Shown here: piece by piece, positions 1 through 8,669 of the stretch
How positions within the stretch are numbered: the first letter of the stretch is position 1
How the letters are laid out: the number at the start of each line of letters is the position of its first letter
DNA from: Bacteroidota bacterium
Lineage (GTDB): Bacteria > Bacteroidota > Ignavibacteria > Palsa-1295
Length of the DNA: 64,000 bases
Direction: 5' to 3'
Assembly: GCA_018266755.1 (NCBI GenBank)
Contig: JAFDZW010000005.1
Coordinates: 899,233-963,232, forward strand
The notes under the pieces: model-generated
The model's database searches: none
Seen by the model: only the letters and a program-made list of their open reading frames with translations
Told to the model about the DNA's origin: nothing
Made by a program: the position numbers and the translations under genes

Positions 1-32
1 GTGTCGAAATGAGAATACACACCTCCATTTCT

Positions 33-72
33 ACAAACGCCACCGGCTGTCTTAGCAGCCGGTGGCGTTTGT
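33..72. terminator. Long perfect hairpin, probable bidirectional terminator
   Basis: A 17-bp perfect stem (33-49 with 56-72) closes a 6-nt loop TCTTAG. It lies 25 bp beyond the stop of the minus-strand acetyltransferase gene. The T-run is weak on both sides, so termination is inferred mainly from stem strength and position. Confidence 0.7.
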
Positions 73-96
73 GCAGAAACAAATCGCACATGATTG

Positions 97-543
97 TTAT
101 TGCTGCGAGGGTTTTGGCGGCGACTGAGGGCCGATCCACATGAAGTGATCCGGATATGTCAGCGGTGCAAAGCCGAGCGGCCGATAGACCTCATGCGCAT
201 CTCTCGTCGCAAGGCACCAACGGCGGACGTCGACAACGTCGGGGTGTTCCATCGCGAACCGTACCATCGCACGGGCGATCCCCTGACCGCGATAGGATTC
301 GTCGACGATCACATCCGAGACCCAGGCAAACGTCGTGCGGTCGCTGACAAGCCGCATGTAGCCGACTTGCATATCGTTATCATACGCGCCAACGACTAAC
401 GCAGAAAACTCCATCGCTTTCAGGACGCGTTCGTAGGATACACCGGGTGACCAATATGCATTCGAAAGCCATTCATGCACGCGCGGCATGTCCAGTCGCG
501 ACCGGTCGTCGCTAATGATATACTGACCAAATTCCAGATTCAT
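97..543 (-). CDS. GNAT-family N-acetyltransferase
   Basis: Probable acetyl-CoA-dependent N-acetyltransferase of 148 residues; substrate unknown. The GNAT motif A is visible around residues 81-95 (VDESYRGQGIARAMV), with the Arg-Gly-Gln-Gly-Ile-Ala pyrophosphate-binding loop. The tail around YRPLGFAPL is the usual GNAT C-terminal strand. I chose the ATG at 543 because the longer reading frame would run into ndk and the ndk terminator, and its extra residues look non-coding. The gene follows ndk after a strong terminator, so it is probably transcribed separately. The family call is solid; the role is open. Confidence 0.85.
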   Translation of the reverse strand: MNLEFGQYIISDDRSRLDMPRVHEWLSNAYWSPGVSYERVLKAMEFSALVVGAYDNDMQVGYMRLVSDRTTFAWVSDVIVDESYRGQGIARAMVRFAMEHPDVVDVRRWCLATRDAHEVYRPLGFAPLTYPDHFMWIGPQSPPKPSQQ

Positions 544-591
544 AGACGAAGAAAATGAATAAAGCGAACAGGTATCGTACGCAAACGAACG

Positions 592-619
592 AAAAAGGCG
601 GCACGATGGCCGCCTTTTT
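592..619 (-). terminator. Intrinsic terminator of ndk
   Basis: Stem AAAAAGGCGGC (592-602) pairs with GCCGCCTTTTT (609-619) around a 6-nt loop. On the minus strand it begins about 20 nt after the ndk stop codon and ends in a T-run. The A/T symmetry would also let it work on the plus strand. Confidence 0.85.
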
Positions 620-640
620 TCCCATCGGTAATTGCAGAGC

Positions 641-1072
641 TTAGAGACCGAGATCGGCCAACTCGCCTTCGGTAAAGAAGAATGCGATTTCGCGCAGGCC
701 GTTCTCGACCGAGTCCGAACCATGGACGGCGTTCTCGCCCTTGCTCGAGGCATAAAGTTTGCGGATCGTACCTGCAGCGGCTTCCGCCGGATCGGTCGAA
801 CCGATCACGCGGCGCCACTCGGCAATCGCATTCTCCTTCTCGAGCGCGATCGGCACACAAGCGCCGCTCGACATGAACTTTACGAGTTCGCCGTAGAACG
901 GACGCTCGCTGTGGACTTCATAAAATTTGCCTGCCGAGCGCTCGTTGAGGCGCGTCATCTTCATTGCAAGGATCTTGAAGCCTTCCTTCTGGATATGAGC
1001 AACGATATTGCCGATATTGCCGGACTTGACGCCATCGGGCTTAATAATGCAGAGTGTACGTTCGATCGCCAT
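641..1072 (-). CDS. ndk: Nucleoside diphosphate kinase
   Basis: Transfers the gamma phosphate of ATP to nucleoside diphosphates through a phosphohistidine, maintaining NTP and dNTP pools in the cytosol. The 143 residues match the usual bacterial length. The P-site Lys11 lies in [11 protein letters not shown], and the catalytic His117 lies in the signature NAVHGSDS. The fold is complete from the MAIERTL start to the C-terminal helix. The gene stands alone on the minus strand with its own terminator at 592-619. No TAnnTTTG promoter box is obvious just upstream. Confidence 0.97.
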   Translation of the reverse strand: MAIERTLCIIKPDGVKSGNIGNIVAHIQKEGFKILAMKMTRLNERSAGKFYEVHSERPFYGELVKFMSSGACVPIALEKENAIAEWRRVIGSTDPAEAAAGTIRKLYASSKGENAVHGSDSVENGLREIAFFFTEGELADLGL

Positions 1073-1165
1073 AATAGTACGTGTAATTCGTGAGCTGATA
1101 GATGCCCTGATGGCGGACTGCGCACATCCGGCGGCCCTGAAACACCGCTTTGCGGGAAGGAAGTT

Positions 1166-2188
1166 CTAATGCTTCACAACCGTTGCCGTCTTGAGGAATG
1201 CGGCCCACTTCCGTTCTTCCTCCGGCGTGATTACGGCGCGTTTGACGCCCCAGAACGCCATGAAGAGGTCATGCGAACCGTTGACGATACGCCAGACCTG
1301 CGATTCGGGCTCTTTCTCATTCGTCTCAATCTTGAAAAGTATCCACGGATATGTTGCGGCCGTATCGCGTTCGATCACGGTGAGTTTCGCGCTCGGCGCG
1401 GCGGTTTTCGCTTGCGTGAAGAGTTGCTTCATCTCGTCGGCAACCGTGCCGATCGCCATCCCTCGATAGGTGGTGACCGTCCCGATCTCTGACCAGTGAT
1501 CGAGTGACTCGCCGCCGCGTGTCAGTTCGATCACTTTGACGCCGTCTCCTTCTTGGGTATTCATGACCTTCCATCCTTCGGACTCGGGCCATGTCAACTG
1601 CAACTCCTCGGGTCTGCCCATCGCTGCCATCGACGCACTGTCTGAGCAGTATTGCCGCAAGAACCGGTCGGCACGTTGATCACCGAGCGATTTGGCCTCG
1701 CGAAGGTCTTCGCAGCCGCCATCCTTATCGCCGACCTGCAATCTCGCCTGCGCACGCATGAAATATGCGGACGCATTACCCGGCTCCAGCTTGATGCTCG
1801 TCGTCAAGTCGGCAAGCGCATCCTGTGGTCGTTCGAGTTGCAATTTTGCGATAGCACGGTTGGAGTATGCTCTTGCAAAATCAGGTTTGAGCGCAATCGC
1901 TTTATCGAAGTCCGGTATCGCGGATTCGTAGTCTTTGATGCGAATCTTGGAAGTTCCACGATTATAATACGCATCGATGTAGTTCGAATCCATCGAGATT
2001 GCGATGCTATATTCTTTGATCGATTCTTCATACCGACGGTCGCGAGCGAGCATGTTGCCTTCGGTGTAATGGTCCTTGGCGTTCTGGGCAAGCGCAACGT
2101 CATTCAAGCACACGACCATGAGCAGCGTGAAGAACGAGCCAACGAGGGTACGAATCGAATGTATTGGTGCGAACAATCGGATGATCAT
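1166..2188 (-). CDS. Secreted/periplasmic TPR-repeat protein
   Basis: 340 residues. A signal peptide (hydrophobic core about 14-30, cleavage after ALAQ near 35) is followed by at least three tetratricopeptide repeats between about residues 38 and 165. These show canonical spacing (A.Y.NRG...A..D...AI.L.P). The C-terminal half, about 200-340, lacks repeats and contains a Trp-rich segment (GWKVMNTQEG, WILFKIETNE, MAFWGVKRA). That half resembles a small lipocalin- or PsbP-like beta domain, but I cannot name it. TPRs suggest a protein-protein scaffold in the periplasm. It follows a DUF1697 gene on the same strand after about 60 bp and may share its transcript. Confidence 0.85.
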   Translation of the reverse strand: MIIRLFAPIHSIRTLVGSFFTLLMVVCLNDVALAQNAKDHYTEGNMLARDRRYEESIKEYSIAISMDSNYIDAYYNRGTSKIRIKDYESAIPDFDKAIALKPDFARAYSNRAIAKLQLERPQDALADLTTSIKLEPGNASAYFMRAQARLQVGDKDGGCEDLREAKSLGDQRADRFLRQYCSDSASMAAMGRPEELQLTWPESEGWKVMNTQEGDGVKVIELTRGGESLDHWSEIGTVTTYRGMAIGTVADEMKQLFTQAKTAAPSAKLTVIERDTAATYPWILFKIETNEKEPESQVWRIVNGSHDLFMAFWGVKRAVITPEEERKWAAFLKTATVVKH

Positions 2189-2251
2189 CTATTCTCTATC
2201 AGTGGATTGAGGAAGTTAGTTCGTCAACGCACGGAAGGATAAGAAACTCCC

Positions 2252-2797
2252 CTACTTCGCAAATTTTTTGACGATCGTCGAGACCGTGTTCCAGTTGCGT
2301 GTCGTTGCCCTGATGGAGAATACCTTCTCCACAATCGCATTGGGGAAACCCCACGTCCCGTTTGGCAACGGATGCGAAAGGCAGAACAGATCGAGCCCCG
2401 AACGACCATAGATCGTTATCTCGTTCTTCGCTGAGATGAACGGCAATACCATTTCTTTTTCTGGCTCGGTTTGGATAAATGTGATATACCCTTTCGATTG
2501 TCCTGCGAGTTCCTTTCCGGCAAACGGATCGGTCGAGACCAGTGTCGTCATCGCATTCATCGTCCGCAAGATCACATCAACATGGTACCCGAGCGTCTTC
2601 GAGAGGTCCTTCTGTATCGATGCCTCCAACTTCGCGCGTGAAGTCGCCGTCGAATCAAAAATCACATTCCCGCTCTGAATGTAGGTCGAAACGTTCGAAC
2701 AGCGCATCCCCTCGAACATCCGTTTCAGCTCGGCCATCGGGATGATCTTCTGTCCGCTGACATTAATACCGCGCAGGAGCGCAACGTAACGGGTCAT
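2252..2797 (-). CDS. DUF1697 family protein
   Basis: 181 residues, the full length of the DUF1697 family. Its hallmark N-terminus is present: MTRYVALLRGINVSGQKIIPM, then YIQSGNVIF, and later DPFAG and FCLSHPLPNGTWG. The family has no settled biochemical role. No signal peptide, so probably cytosolic. It ends 6 bp before the stop of the upstream T9SS cargo gene (2804) and lies about 64 bp upstream of the TPR gene, so the three may be co-transcribed. Confidence 0.9.
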   Translation of the reverse strand: MTRYVALLRGINVSGQKIIPMAELKRMFEGMRCSNVSTYIQSGNVIFDSTATSRAKLEASIQKDLSKTLGYHVDVILRTMNAMTTLVSTDPFAGKELAGQSKGYITFIQTEPEKEMVLPFISAKNEITIYGRSGLDLFCLSHPLPNGTWGFPNAIVEKVFSIRATTRNWNTVSTIVKKFAK

Positions 2798-2803
2798 TGG
2801 CTA

Positions 2804-4903
2804 TTATTCAAGAATGATCTTGGTTGTTGTACGTTCGGTACCGGTTTCGACCCGGCAATAGTATGTACCGGCTGGCAACTCTGCCCCTGACCACACAATA
2901 TGGTACGAACCCGCGCTTAGAACATCGTTGACCGGCATTGCAACCGGTGTACCGAGCGTATTATATATACTCATCCGCACACGTGTAGGCGCAGCAATCG
3001 ACAGTGTAATCGTGGTCTCCGTATGAAATGGGTTGGGATAACATGACACCGAGACTTCACCGGCCGTCGTCTGCACTCGAGGACTAACAGAGAGTTGGGC
3101 GATCGATCGACGCCATATCGCACTTGGGGCGAACGCGTACATATCGGGTGATTTCGGGAACAACGCAATGATAGTAGAATCCGTCAATCCCTGATTCATT
3201 TCCGTCCACGAACTTCCCGTATCCCGTGAAACCTGCACTCCCATCGTTTGCGTACCACGGATGAGTACCGAACCGTCAGACACGACAGGCCCTTGCTGAA
3301 CGCATGGCCACAACTGACACCGTTCCGACCACGAAGTGCCATTATCGGTCGACAGCCATGCAACCGACTGTTCGTCGGTTGCATACAGCACCCCTCCGAC
3401 CGCGGCGATCTTCCCCACTCGCGTCCCATTATCTGGGAATGTCGTTGCGGCGACCCGGGTCCACGTGCGACCGGTGTCTACCGAACGGTAGAGTCCTCCA
3501 GCTACATCGATATCGTGGAAGATTGCGTTTCCAACGAACCACAGATATCGAAAACTTCCAGAGGCGAGTGGAGACGACCATGTTACTCCGCTATCGATAC
3601 TCTTAATGAGCACAGGCTTTCCTGACCAACCGGATGCGAACAACACAGACCCAACGGAGTCGATCCGTTGTATTTGCACTTTGGCACTGGTCGCATCCGG
3701 ACGCTCCCAGGTGTTCCCGTTATCTACCGATCGAAATACCCCACTGTCGGTTCCGGCAAAGACAAGTGTACCGATCGTTGCAAGCGCATGTACTGTGGGA
3801 GACGTAAGTCCGCGTGACAACCCTTCCCAATGAGCGCCATAATCTGCGCTTCGTGAGACTCCGCTTGTACCGGCTGAGACAAATATGTGCTTCCCGGCGG
3901 CAGCAAGGCTAGCCACATAGGCACTCTCGAACAAGCTATCCGATGCATGCTGCCAATATCTTCCACGATCCGACGAATAATATATCCCGTTATCCGACGT
4001 CCCGAGATAGTAGTCAGTGCCGGCTATGGCGAGCGTAGTTATCCAGCGATTCCAAACTCCGGAATCCAATTGTATCCATGTTCTTCCGGTATCATGAGAC
4101 AATCGAACTCCTACATAGCCCGCTTCGATCAGATCCCCCCCCACAAATTGTAAACTGGGCTCCCATCCGTTCCGTCCGACGGTATCGCGTCGGTACCAAT
4201 GGCTCCCTGCATCAGTGGACACATAGAGCCCGTCACCGGTCACGGTCACTAACGTGTTCCCGTTTGCAGCAAAGCGATACGGAAGCGCCGCAAGACCAAA
4301 GGTATCGGCAACAAGCAGATCCCAGTGTTTGCCTCGGTCGATCGAACGAGCCACATCAAGCGAAATCGAATACAGAGTATCGCCGACATTCGTCAGCATA
4401 CTCGACCGTGCGTACGAGGAAACGGTATCCACGGCTATCCATGACACTCCGGAATCCGGAGAACTCCATAAGCCGTACCAGGTCCCGGCGTACAACATAG
4501 AACCCAAATGAACAAAACTCGATATCTCGCTAATCGGCAGCTTTCTTACGTCGGGCCAGGTTCTGCCCGAATCGAACGATCGGGCGATTTCATTCGTGTA
4601 TGGATCGAGCGCAAACACAATCGTCCCCATCGTATGGAATTGCGTCGCTACAAAATCAGGCCGATTTGGAAAGACCGACACCCAAGTGTTGCCATGATCG
4701 GAGCTCTCGATGAGTCCCGGATGCCCCGAGGTGATCACCATATCCCCAATCGTACCGATCGACCGGACCGATCCCGCTTTCGGTGATGGAACGACGCTCC
4801 ATTGTGACCACGCAGTACCGAACATGGTTATGAGGACCGCCATCGAAACGACAACATGGTGCAATCCTTTCCGATTAGCAAGCGATAATTTCAATATATT
4901 CAT
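2804..4903 (-). CDS. BNR/sialidase-like beta-propeller protein with T9SS type A sorting domain
   Basis: About 699 residues from the ATG at 4903, chosen because it puts a signal peptide (LHHVVVSMAVLITMFGTAWSQ) directly at the N-terminus. The body consists of many SxDxGxTW (Asp-box/BNR) blades, for example SSDHGNTW, SFDSGRTW, SPDSGVSW, SVDNGNTW and STDNGTSW, implying one or two beta-propellers. The last 85 or so residues form a T9SS C-terminal domain: CYPNPFHTETTITL, then LPAGTYYCRVETG and a final TTKIILE. T9SS would export it across the outer membrane. There are no catalytic sialidase Arg/Tyr/Glu motifs that I recognise, so binding or structural roles are as likely as hydrolysis. Paralogous in layout to the genes at 12994 and 15233. 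Confidence 0.9.
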   Translation of the reverse strand: MNILKLSLANRKGLHHVVVSMAVLITMFGTAWSQWSVVPSPKAGSVRSIGTIGDMVITSGHPGLIESSDHGNTWVSVFPNRPDFVATQFHTMGTIVFALDPYTNEIARSFDSGRTWPDVRKLPISEISSFVHLGSMLYAGTWYGLWSSPDSGVSWIAVDTVSSYARSSMLTNVGDTLYSISLDVARSIDRGKHWDLLVADTFGLAALPYRFAANGNTLVTVTGDGLYVSTDAGSHWYRRDTVGRNGWEPSLQFVGGDLIEAGYVGVRLSHDTGRTWIQLDSGVWNRWITTLAIAGTDYYLGTSDNGIYYSSDRGRYWQHASDSLFESAYVASLAAAGKHIFVSAGTSGVSRSADYGAHWEGLSRGLTSPTVHALATIGTLVFAGTDSGVFRSVDNGNTWERPDATSAKVQIQRIDSVGSVLFASGWSGKPVLIKSIDSGVTWSSPLASGSFRYLWFVGNAIFHDIDVAGGLYRSVDTGRTWTRVAATTFPDNGTRVGKIAAVGGVLYATDEQSVAWLSTDNGTSWSERCQLWPCVQQGPVVSDGSVLIRGTQTMGVQVSRDTGSSWTEMNQGLTDSTIIALFPKSPDMYAFAPSAIWRRSIAQLSVSPRVQTTAGEVSVSCYPNPFHTETTITLSIAAPTRVRMSIYNTLGTPVAMPVNDVLSAGSYHIVWSGAELPAGTYYCRVETGTERTTTKIILE

Positions 4904-5035
4904 ACAGCATGCTCTGTCAAATGGTGTACACAATAGCGTTAACGCCGGCGAATGAACGGACGATCGGAAGAAGACCCGTATCTATTTTCCGAGCACTACT
5001 ATAAATAGACCCCTGTAAGCGGAAATTGTTACTAC

Positions 5036-5368
5036 CTATTCTTCAGTATTTTTTGCGCAAATGACCGATTGCAGGCGTCTCCATCCTCCGTCGATCACAT
5101 GTGCATTCGTATAACCCAAATCGGTCAATGCCTGTGCAGCCCGTGGCCCGCTCTGCCCGCCGCCACAGTGGCAGTAAATCTCAGTGTTCTTATCGGGGAC
5201 GAGCGATGCGATCTCAGCTTCGAGCTTCGTCTTGTGGACGTTGATCGCGCCTTCAAGGTGTCCCTCGGCGTACTTATCAGCATCACGTACATCAATGACG
5301 ACAGCGTTCTTGTTCTTCGAACGATGCGCCAGGAAATCCTCGGCGCTTATGTGTTGTGCATCAGCCAT
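5036..5368 (-). CDS. Single-domain rhodanese-like protein
   Basis: 110 residues; a cytosolic sulfurtransferase domain. The rhodanese elements are in order: VVIDVRDADKYAEGHLEGAINV (about 23-44), then the active-site loop after strand IYC. The loop reads CHCGGGQSG, with Cys66 as the likely persulfide-bearing residue and Cys68 beside it. The closing helix is RAAQALTDLGY. The loop is longer and glycine-richer than the common CxxGxR form. I used the ATG at 5368 because the alternative upstream start adds 12 unrelated residues and enters the sucD terminator region. It lies downstream of sucD on the same strand but behind a terminator-like hairpin. Confidence 0.9.
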   Translation of the reverse strand: MADAQHISAEDFLAHRSKNKNAVVIDVRDADKYAEGHLEGAINVHKTKLEAEIASLVPDKNTEIYCHCGGGQSGPRAAQALTDLGYTNAHVIDGGWRRLQSVICAKNTEE

Positions 5369-5395
5369 AGTTATTGAACCGTATAGAAAAGAAAA

Positions 5396-5423
5396 GGGAT
5401 TCACAGCTCATCCTGTGAATCCC
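5396..5423 (-). terminator. Intrinsic terminator of sucD
   Basis: An 11-bp perfect stem (5396-5406 with 5413-5423), 6-nt loop, lies about 28 nt after the sucD stop on the minus strand. The bases that follow (TTTTCTTTTC on that strand) form the T-rich tract. Confidence 0.75.
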
Positions 5424-5450
5424 ATACATCCCACGAATCCCAGTTAAGAA

Positions 5451-6470
5451 TTACTTGCGCTTCTTGGCGACAGCCTTCTTCTTCGGTGCAGCCTTCTTCG
5501 CGGTCACTTTCTTCGCCACAGCCTTCTTCGCCGTCGTCTTCTTCGCGACAGCTTTCTTGGCTACCGCCTTCTTCGCTGCGGGCTTTGCAGCGGGCTTCGT
5601 CTTTGCAAGCGCCTTCGCAACCGTCTCGCCGAGCAGCGCGGGGCTTTCGACGACGTGGATGCCGCACTTCTTCATTGTGGCCATCTTCTCGGCCGCCGTG
5701 CCCTTACCGCCGCTGATAATAGCACCGGCATGGCCCATACGGCGTCCCGGAGGAGCCGTGCGACCCGCGATGAAGCCGACGACCGGCTTCGTGACATGCT
5801 TCTTGACGTAGTAGGCGGCTTCTTCTTCCGCCGTGCCGCCGATCTCGCCGATCATGATGATGGCGTCAGTATCGGGGTCTTCCTGGAACAACTTGATGGC
5901 GTCGATGAAGCGGGTGCCGATGATCGGATCGCCGCCGATACCGATGGCCGTCGATTGGCCCATGCCGACGTCAACGATCTGCTTCACGGCTTCGTACGTG
6001 AGCGTCCCGGAGCGCGAGACGATACCGATGCGACCCGGCTTGTGGATGAAACCCGGCATGATGCCGATCTTTGCTTTACCCGGCGAAATGACGCCCGGGC
6101 AGTTCGGGCCGATCAGGCGCGACGTCGAGTGCTTCATCACTTCGTTGACCGCAACCATATCGCGTACTGGAATACCTTCGGTGATACAGACGATAAGAGC
6201 GATGCCGGCAGCTTCGGCCTCGAGGATCGCGTCCGCTGCGAATGCAGGCGGGACGAAGATGCACGTGGCATTTGCGCCGGTCGCTTTGACGGCTTCGGCA
6301 ACCGTATTGAAGACCGGCACGCCGATATGCGTCGTGCCGCCCTTGCCCGGCGTGACGCCGCCAACGACCTTGGTGCCATATTCCAGCATTTGCGTGGCGT
6401 GGAAGGTGCCTTCACCACCGGTGATGCCCTGCACCAGCACGCGCGTTTTCTTATCGACTAATACGCTCAT
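5451..6470 (-). CDS. sucD: Succinyl-CoA synthetase alpha subunit with Lys/Ala-rich histone-like tail
   Basis: Alpha subunit of succinate-CoA ligase: substrate-level phosphorylation in the TCA cycle, paired with SucC, which is not in this window. 339 residues, against about 290 for the family. The CoA-binding Rossmann domain is at 1-130 ([24 protein letters not shown]) and the ligase domain at 145-288. The phosphohistidine is His247 in [20 protein letters not shown]. Beyond residue 289 is an extension of about 50 residues made almost wholly of Lys, Ala, Val, Thr and Pro in AKK-type repeats, ending KKAVAKKRK. It resembles bacterial histone-H1-like tails. Start at 6470 begins [15 protein letters not shown]; a TAnnTTTG box sits 32 bp upstream. 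Confidence 0.95.
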   Translation of the reverse strand: MSVLVDKKTRVLVQGITGGEGTFHATQMLEYGTKVVGGVTPGKGGTTHIGVPVFNTVAEAVKATGANATCIFVPPAFAADAILEAEAAGIALIVCITEGIPVRDMVAVNEVMKHSTSRLIGPNCPGVISPGKAKIGIMPGFIHKPGRIGIVSRSGTLTYEAVKQIVDVGMGQSTAIGIGGDPIIGTRFIDAIKLFQEDPDTDAIIMIGEIGGTAEEEAAYYVKKHVTKPVVGFIAGRTAPPGRRMGHAGAIISGGKGTAAEKMATMKKCGIHVVESPALLGETVAKALAKTKPAAKPAAKKAVAKKAVAKKTTAKKAVAKKVTAKKAAPKKKAVAKKRK

Positions 6471-6501
6471 TATGTTCCGAATTGAAAGATAGTATAGAAG
6501 A

Positions 6502-6509
6502 CAAAAATA
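6502..6509 (-). promoter_or_regulatory. TAnnTTTG promoter box of sucD
   Basis: On the minus strand it reads TATTTTTG, the Bacteroidota-type -7 element, 32 nt before the sucD ATG. No clear TTTG -33 element was identified. Confidence 0.6.
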
Positions 6510-6627
6510 CGAAGTTCGGGGAATTGAGAATGCAGAATTGAAAATTGGGGATCGGCTTCGGATGCCAGGCGGGCGAACGAATCTCATCAGTCCCTCCGTT
6601 TGGCTGCATTCAGAAGCATCGACCCGA

Positions 6628-7341
6628 ATGTACCGTTTCCTTGCCATTGTATTCTGCGCATCGCTGCTCTTTTCCGGCTGCATCGACATCTTTATCGATG
6701 TCGTCCACAATCCTGACAATACGTTCACCCTGAGAAAGATGGTGTCCATCGACGACAGCCTATTCGTCATGCTGCAGGACTTCGCCAATTCGATGGGTGA
6801 CTCGACCGCGAAGAAGCCCACCAAACGGATGATGCTTGATTCGATGGAACATGAGTTCGCATGGGAGCGCGAGGTCTTGCTCGCCACGAAGGGTGTGACG
6901 TGGTATGCCTCGCGAGATAGCGAAGCGAGTGGACGTACGTTCATCCTTTCTGAAATCGGCGTGAAGGATGCCGCTTCACTTTCGACAGCCTCAGTGGCAC
7001 TGATGCAAACGCTCGACTCCAAGAAACCGGAAGAACGCGATCCGGACAATTCCCGACCAACGGTGAAATGTGCAGTCACCGCCGAAGGCACTTCGATCAC
7101 GTTTTCGTTCGAGAAGGGCAAGAAGAAACAAACCCAAGAGGATCTCGGGATGGCAACGCAACTTTTCAAAGATCATGGTCTCTTCATTCGCGTCTTCTCG
7201 CCGACGCTCGCCGTCTCAAAGAACAAACAGATCTTCCCGATCGACGGAGGTCAGGAATGGCGGATCCCGCTTGTGAAAATGATGGACGAGAAGTACCTCG
7301 CTAAGACAAAAGCAACGTTCCTATTAAAAGGCGTCCGCTAA
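6628..7341 (+). CDS. Predicted lipoprotein, function unknown
   Basis: 237 residues from the ATG at 6628. The start was chosen because a lipoprotein signal follows at once: [18 protein letters not shown] with the lipid-modified Cys at about residue 18. The mature part is mixed alpha/beta with a Lys-rich patch ([11 protein letters not shown], about 165-175) and no domain I recognise. It is divergent from sucD, and its stop codon overlaps the stop of the convergent NRAMP gene: TAA at 7339-7341 against the complementary TAG at 7338-7340. Probably membrane-anchored in the periplasm. Confidence 0.8.
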   Translation: MYRFLAIVFCASLLFSGCIDIFIDVVHNPDNTFTLRKMVSIDDSLFVMLQDFANSMGDSTAKKPTKRMMLDSMEHEFAWEREVLLATKGVTWYASRDSEASGRTFILSEIGVKDAASLSTASVALMQTLDSKKPEERDPDNSRPTVKCAVTAEGTSITFSFEKGKKKQTQEDLGMATQLFKDHGLFIRVFSPTLAVSKNKQIFPIDGGQEWRIPLVKMMDEKYLAKTKATFLLKGVR

Positions 7342-8591
7342 AGTGTGACGAGCAAACCGACCGCTGCGGCGAGCATCACACCGGTCGAAATCCAGCCGAG
7401 CACAAGCACTCGCGGTCGCAGAGTGAAGCGCGACATGACTCGTTCGTTCGCGCCCATGAGCATCATGATCGCCATAATAGGCACGGCGACCAGACCGTTC
7501 ACAACGGCCGCCCAGTAGAGCGCATCGATCGGGTTCACGCCGAAGAAGATCAGGATCGCGCCGGCAATGGTGATGAGCGCGATGAGTGAGTAGAAATTCT
7601 TGGCTTGTGACGGCTTCTTCTCGAGTCCTCGCTCGAAGTCGAACAACTCCGCGAGTGCGAATGCCGCCGAGCCTGCCAGCACTGGAAGTGCGAGCATTCC
7701 CGTCCCGACGATACCGATCGCAAAGAGTGCGAACGCCGCATCGCCTGCCAGCGGCCGAAGCGCTTGCGCGGCCTCGGCTGCAGTTTGGATACTGCTGCCG
7801 CCGGCGTGGTGGAGTGTCACCGCCGCGACGATCATAATCACCATTGCTGCAACATTCGCATAGGCAACACCGAGCAATGTGTCGAGCTTGATCCTTCGCA
7901 ATGCTCCGGCCGCTTCCGAAGGGGCATCCCGGAGCGGATGCGCCTCTGGGTCGTCCTGCTCTTCTTCTACTTCTTCGGACGCTTGCCAAAAGAAGAGGTA
8001 CGGGCTAATCGTCGTTCCGAGTAACGCGATGATTGCGGTGAAGAATGTGGTATTGAGTTCGAGTGTCGGGACGACAATGGAGCGCGCAACTTCTGACCAC
8101 GGCACATGCACGAAAAACAGCACGCCGAAGTAGGCGAAGAGGGCGAGCGTCATCCACTTCAGGAAGAATACATAGCGCCGGTACGGAACCCAAACCATCA
8201 ATACGATGGAAGCGACCGTAAGCAACACACTGTACACCATCGCGTTTCCCCCGAATACCAATCGCGAGGCCTCACCCATCGCGACTACATCCGCGCCGAT
8301 GTTCACTGTATTCGCAACCAGCATTAACGCGACGATCGAGAACGCAACCCACTTCGGGTAGTGCTTTTTCATATTCTCTGCCAGTCCGCCGCCGCTGACT
8401 CGCCCGATCTCCGCGCTCGCCAGTTGGATCGTGGCCATCATCGGATAGGCCAGCAGCATAATCCAGAGCGTCGAGAAGCCGGTGATCGCACCTGCTTGGG
8501 AATATGTAGCGATGCCGCTCGGATCATCGTCGGATGCACCGGTAATCACGCCCGGCCCGAGCGTACGCGACCAGGCGCGAACGCGTTTCAT
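7338..8591 (-). CDS. NRAMP-family divalent metal transporter (NRMT-like variant)
   Basis: About 417 residues and roughly 11 hydrophobic segments. TM1 carries GPGVITGASDDDPSGIATYSQ, the family's DPGN region in the variant form DPSG. The TM6 region reads TTISPYLFFWQASEE where canonical NRAMPs have a Met-Pro-His metal motif. A strongly acidic cytosolic stretch EEVEEEQDDPEAHP follows. That combination resembles the NRAMP-related magnesium-transporter group more than Mn/Fe transporters, but the metal is an inference. I chose the ATG at 8591; a longer frame would start at GTG (8666) and overlap the promoter box at 8639-8646. The gene follows the subtilase gene on the same strand. Confidence 0.88.
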   Translation of the reverse strand: MKRVRAWSRTLGPGVITGASDDDPSGIATYSQAGAITGFSTLWIMLLAYPMMATIQLASAEIGRVSGGGLAENMKKHYPKWVAFSIVALMLVANTVNIGADVVAMGEASRLVFGGNAMVYSVLLTVASIVLMVWVPYRRYVFFLKWMTLALFAYFGVLFFVHVPWSEVARSIVVPTLELNTTFFTAIIALLGTTISPYLFFWQASEEVEEEQDDPEAHPLRDAPSEAAGALRRIKLDTLLGVAYANVAAMVIMIVAAVTLHHAGGSSIQTAAEAAQALRPLAGDAAFALFAIGIVGTGMLALPVLAGSAAFALAELFDFERGLEKKPSQAKNFYSLIALITIAGAILIFFGVNPIDALYWAAVVNGLVAVPIMAIMMLMGANERVMSRFTLRPRVLVLGWISTGVMLAAAVGLLVTL

Positions 8592-8638
8592 CAAGGGGCT
8601 GGGGCGGGTACTCACGCAGGTTTTTTGATTCTGTGTAA

Positions 8639-8646
8639 CAAAAGTA
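8639..8646 (-). promoter_or_regulatory. TAnnTTTG promoter box of the NRAMP gene
   Basis: Reads TACTTTTG on the minus strand, 47 nt before the ATG at 8591. It supports that start and suggests independent transcription from the subtilase gene upstream. Confidence 0.5.
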
Positions 8647-8669
8647 CGGTGCGCGAGGGGCAGCACGGG

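Noticed and set aside
2804-4903. Calling the BNR proteins sialidases
   Set aside because: Asp-boxes are present, but I see no catalytic Arg triad or Tyr/Glu pair. The boxes alone mark a propeller, not an enzyme.
5451-7169. SucD starting far upstream as a 572-residue protein
   Set aside because: The extra residues cover the divergent lipoprotein gene and the promoter box, and have no family similarity. The family start is at 6470.
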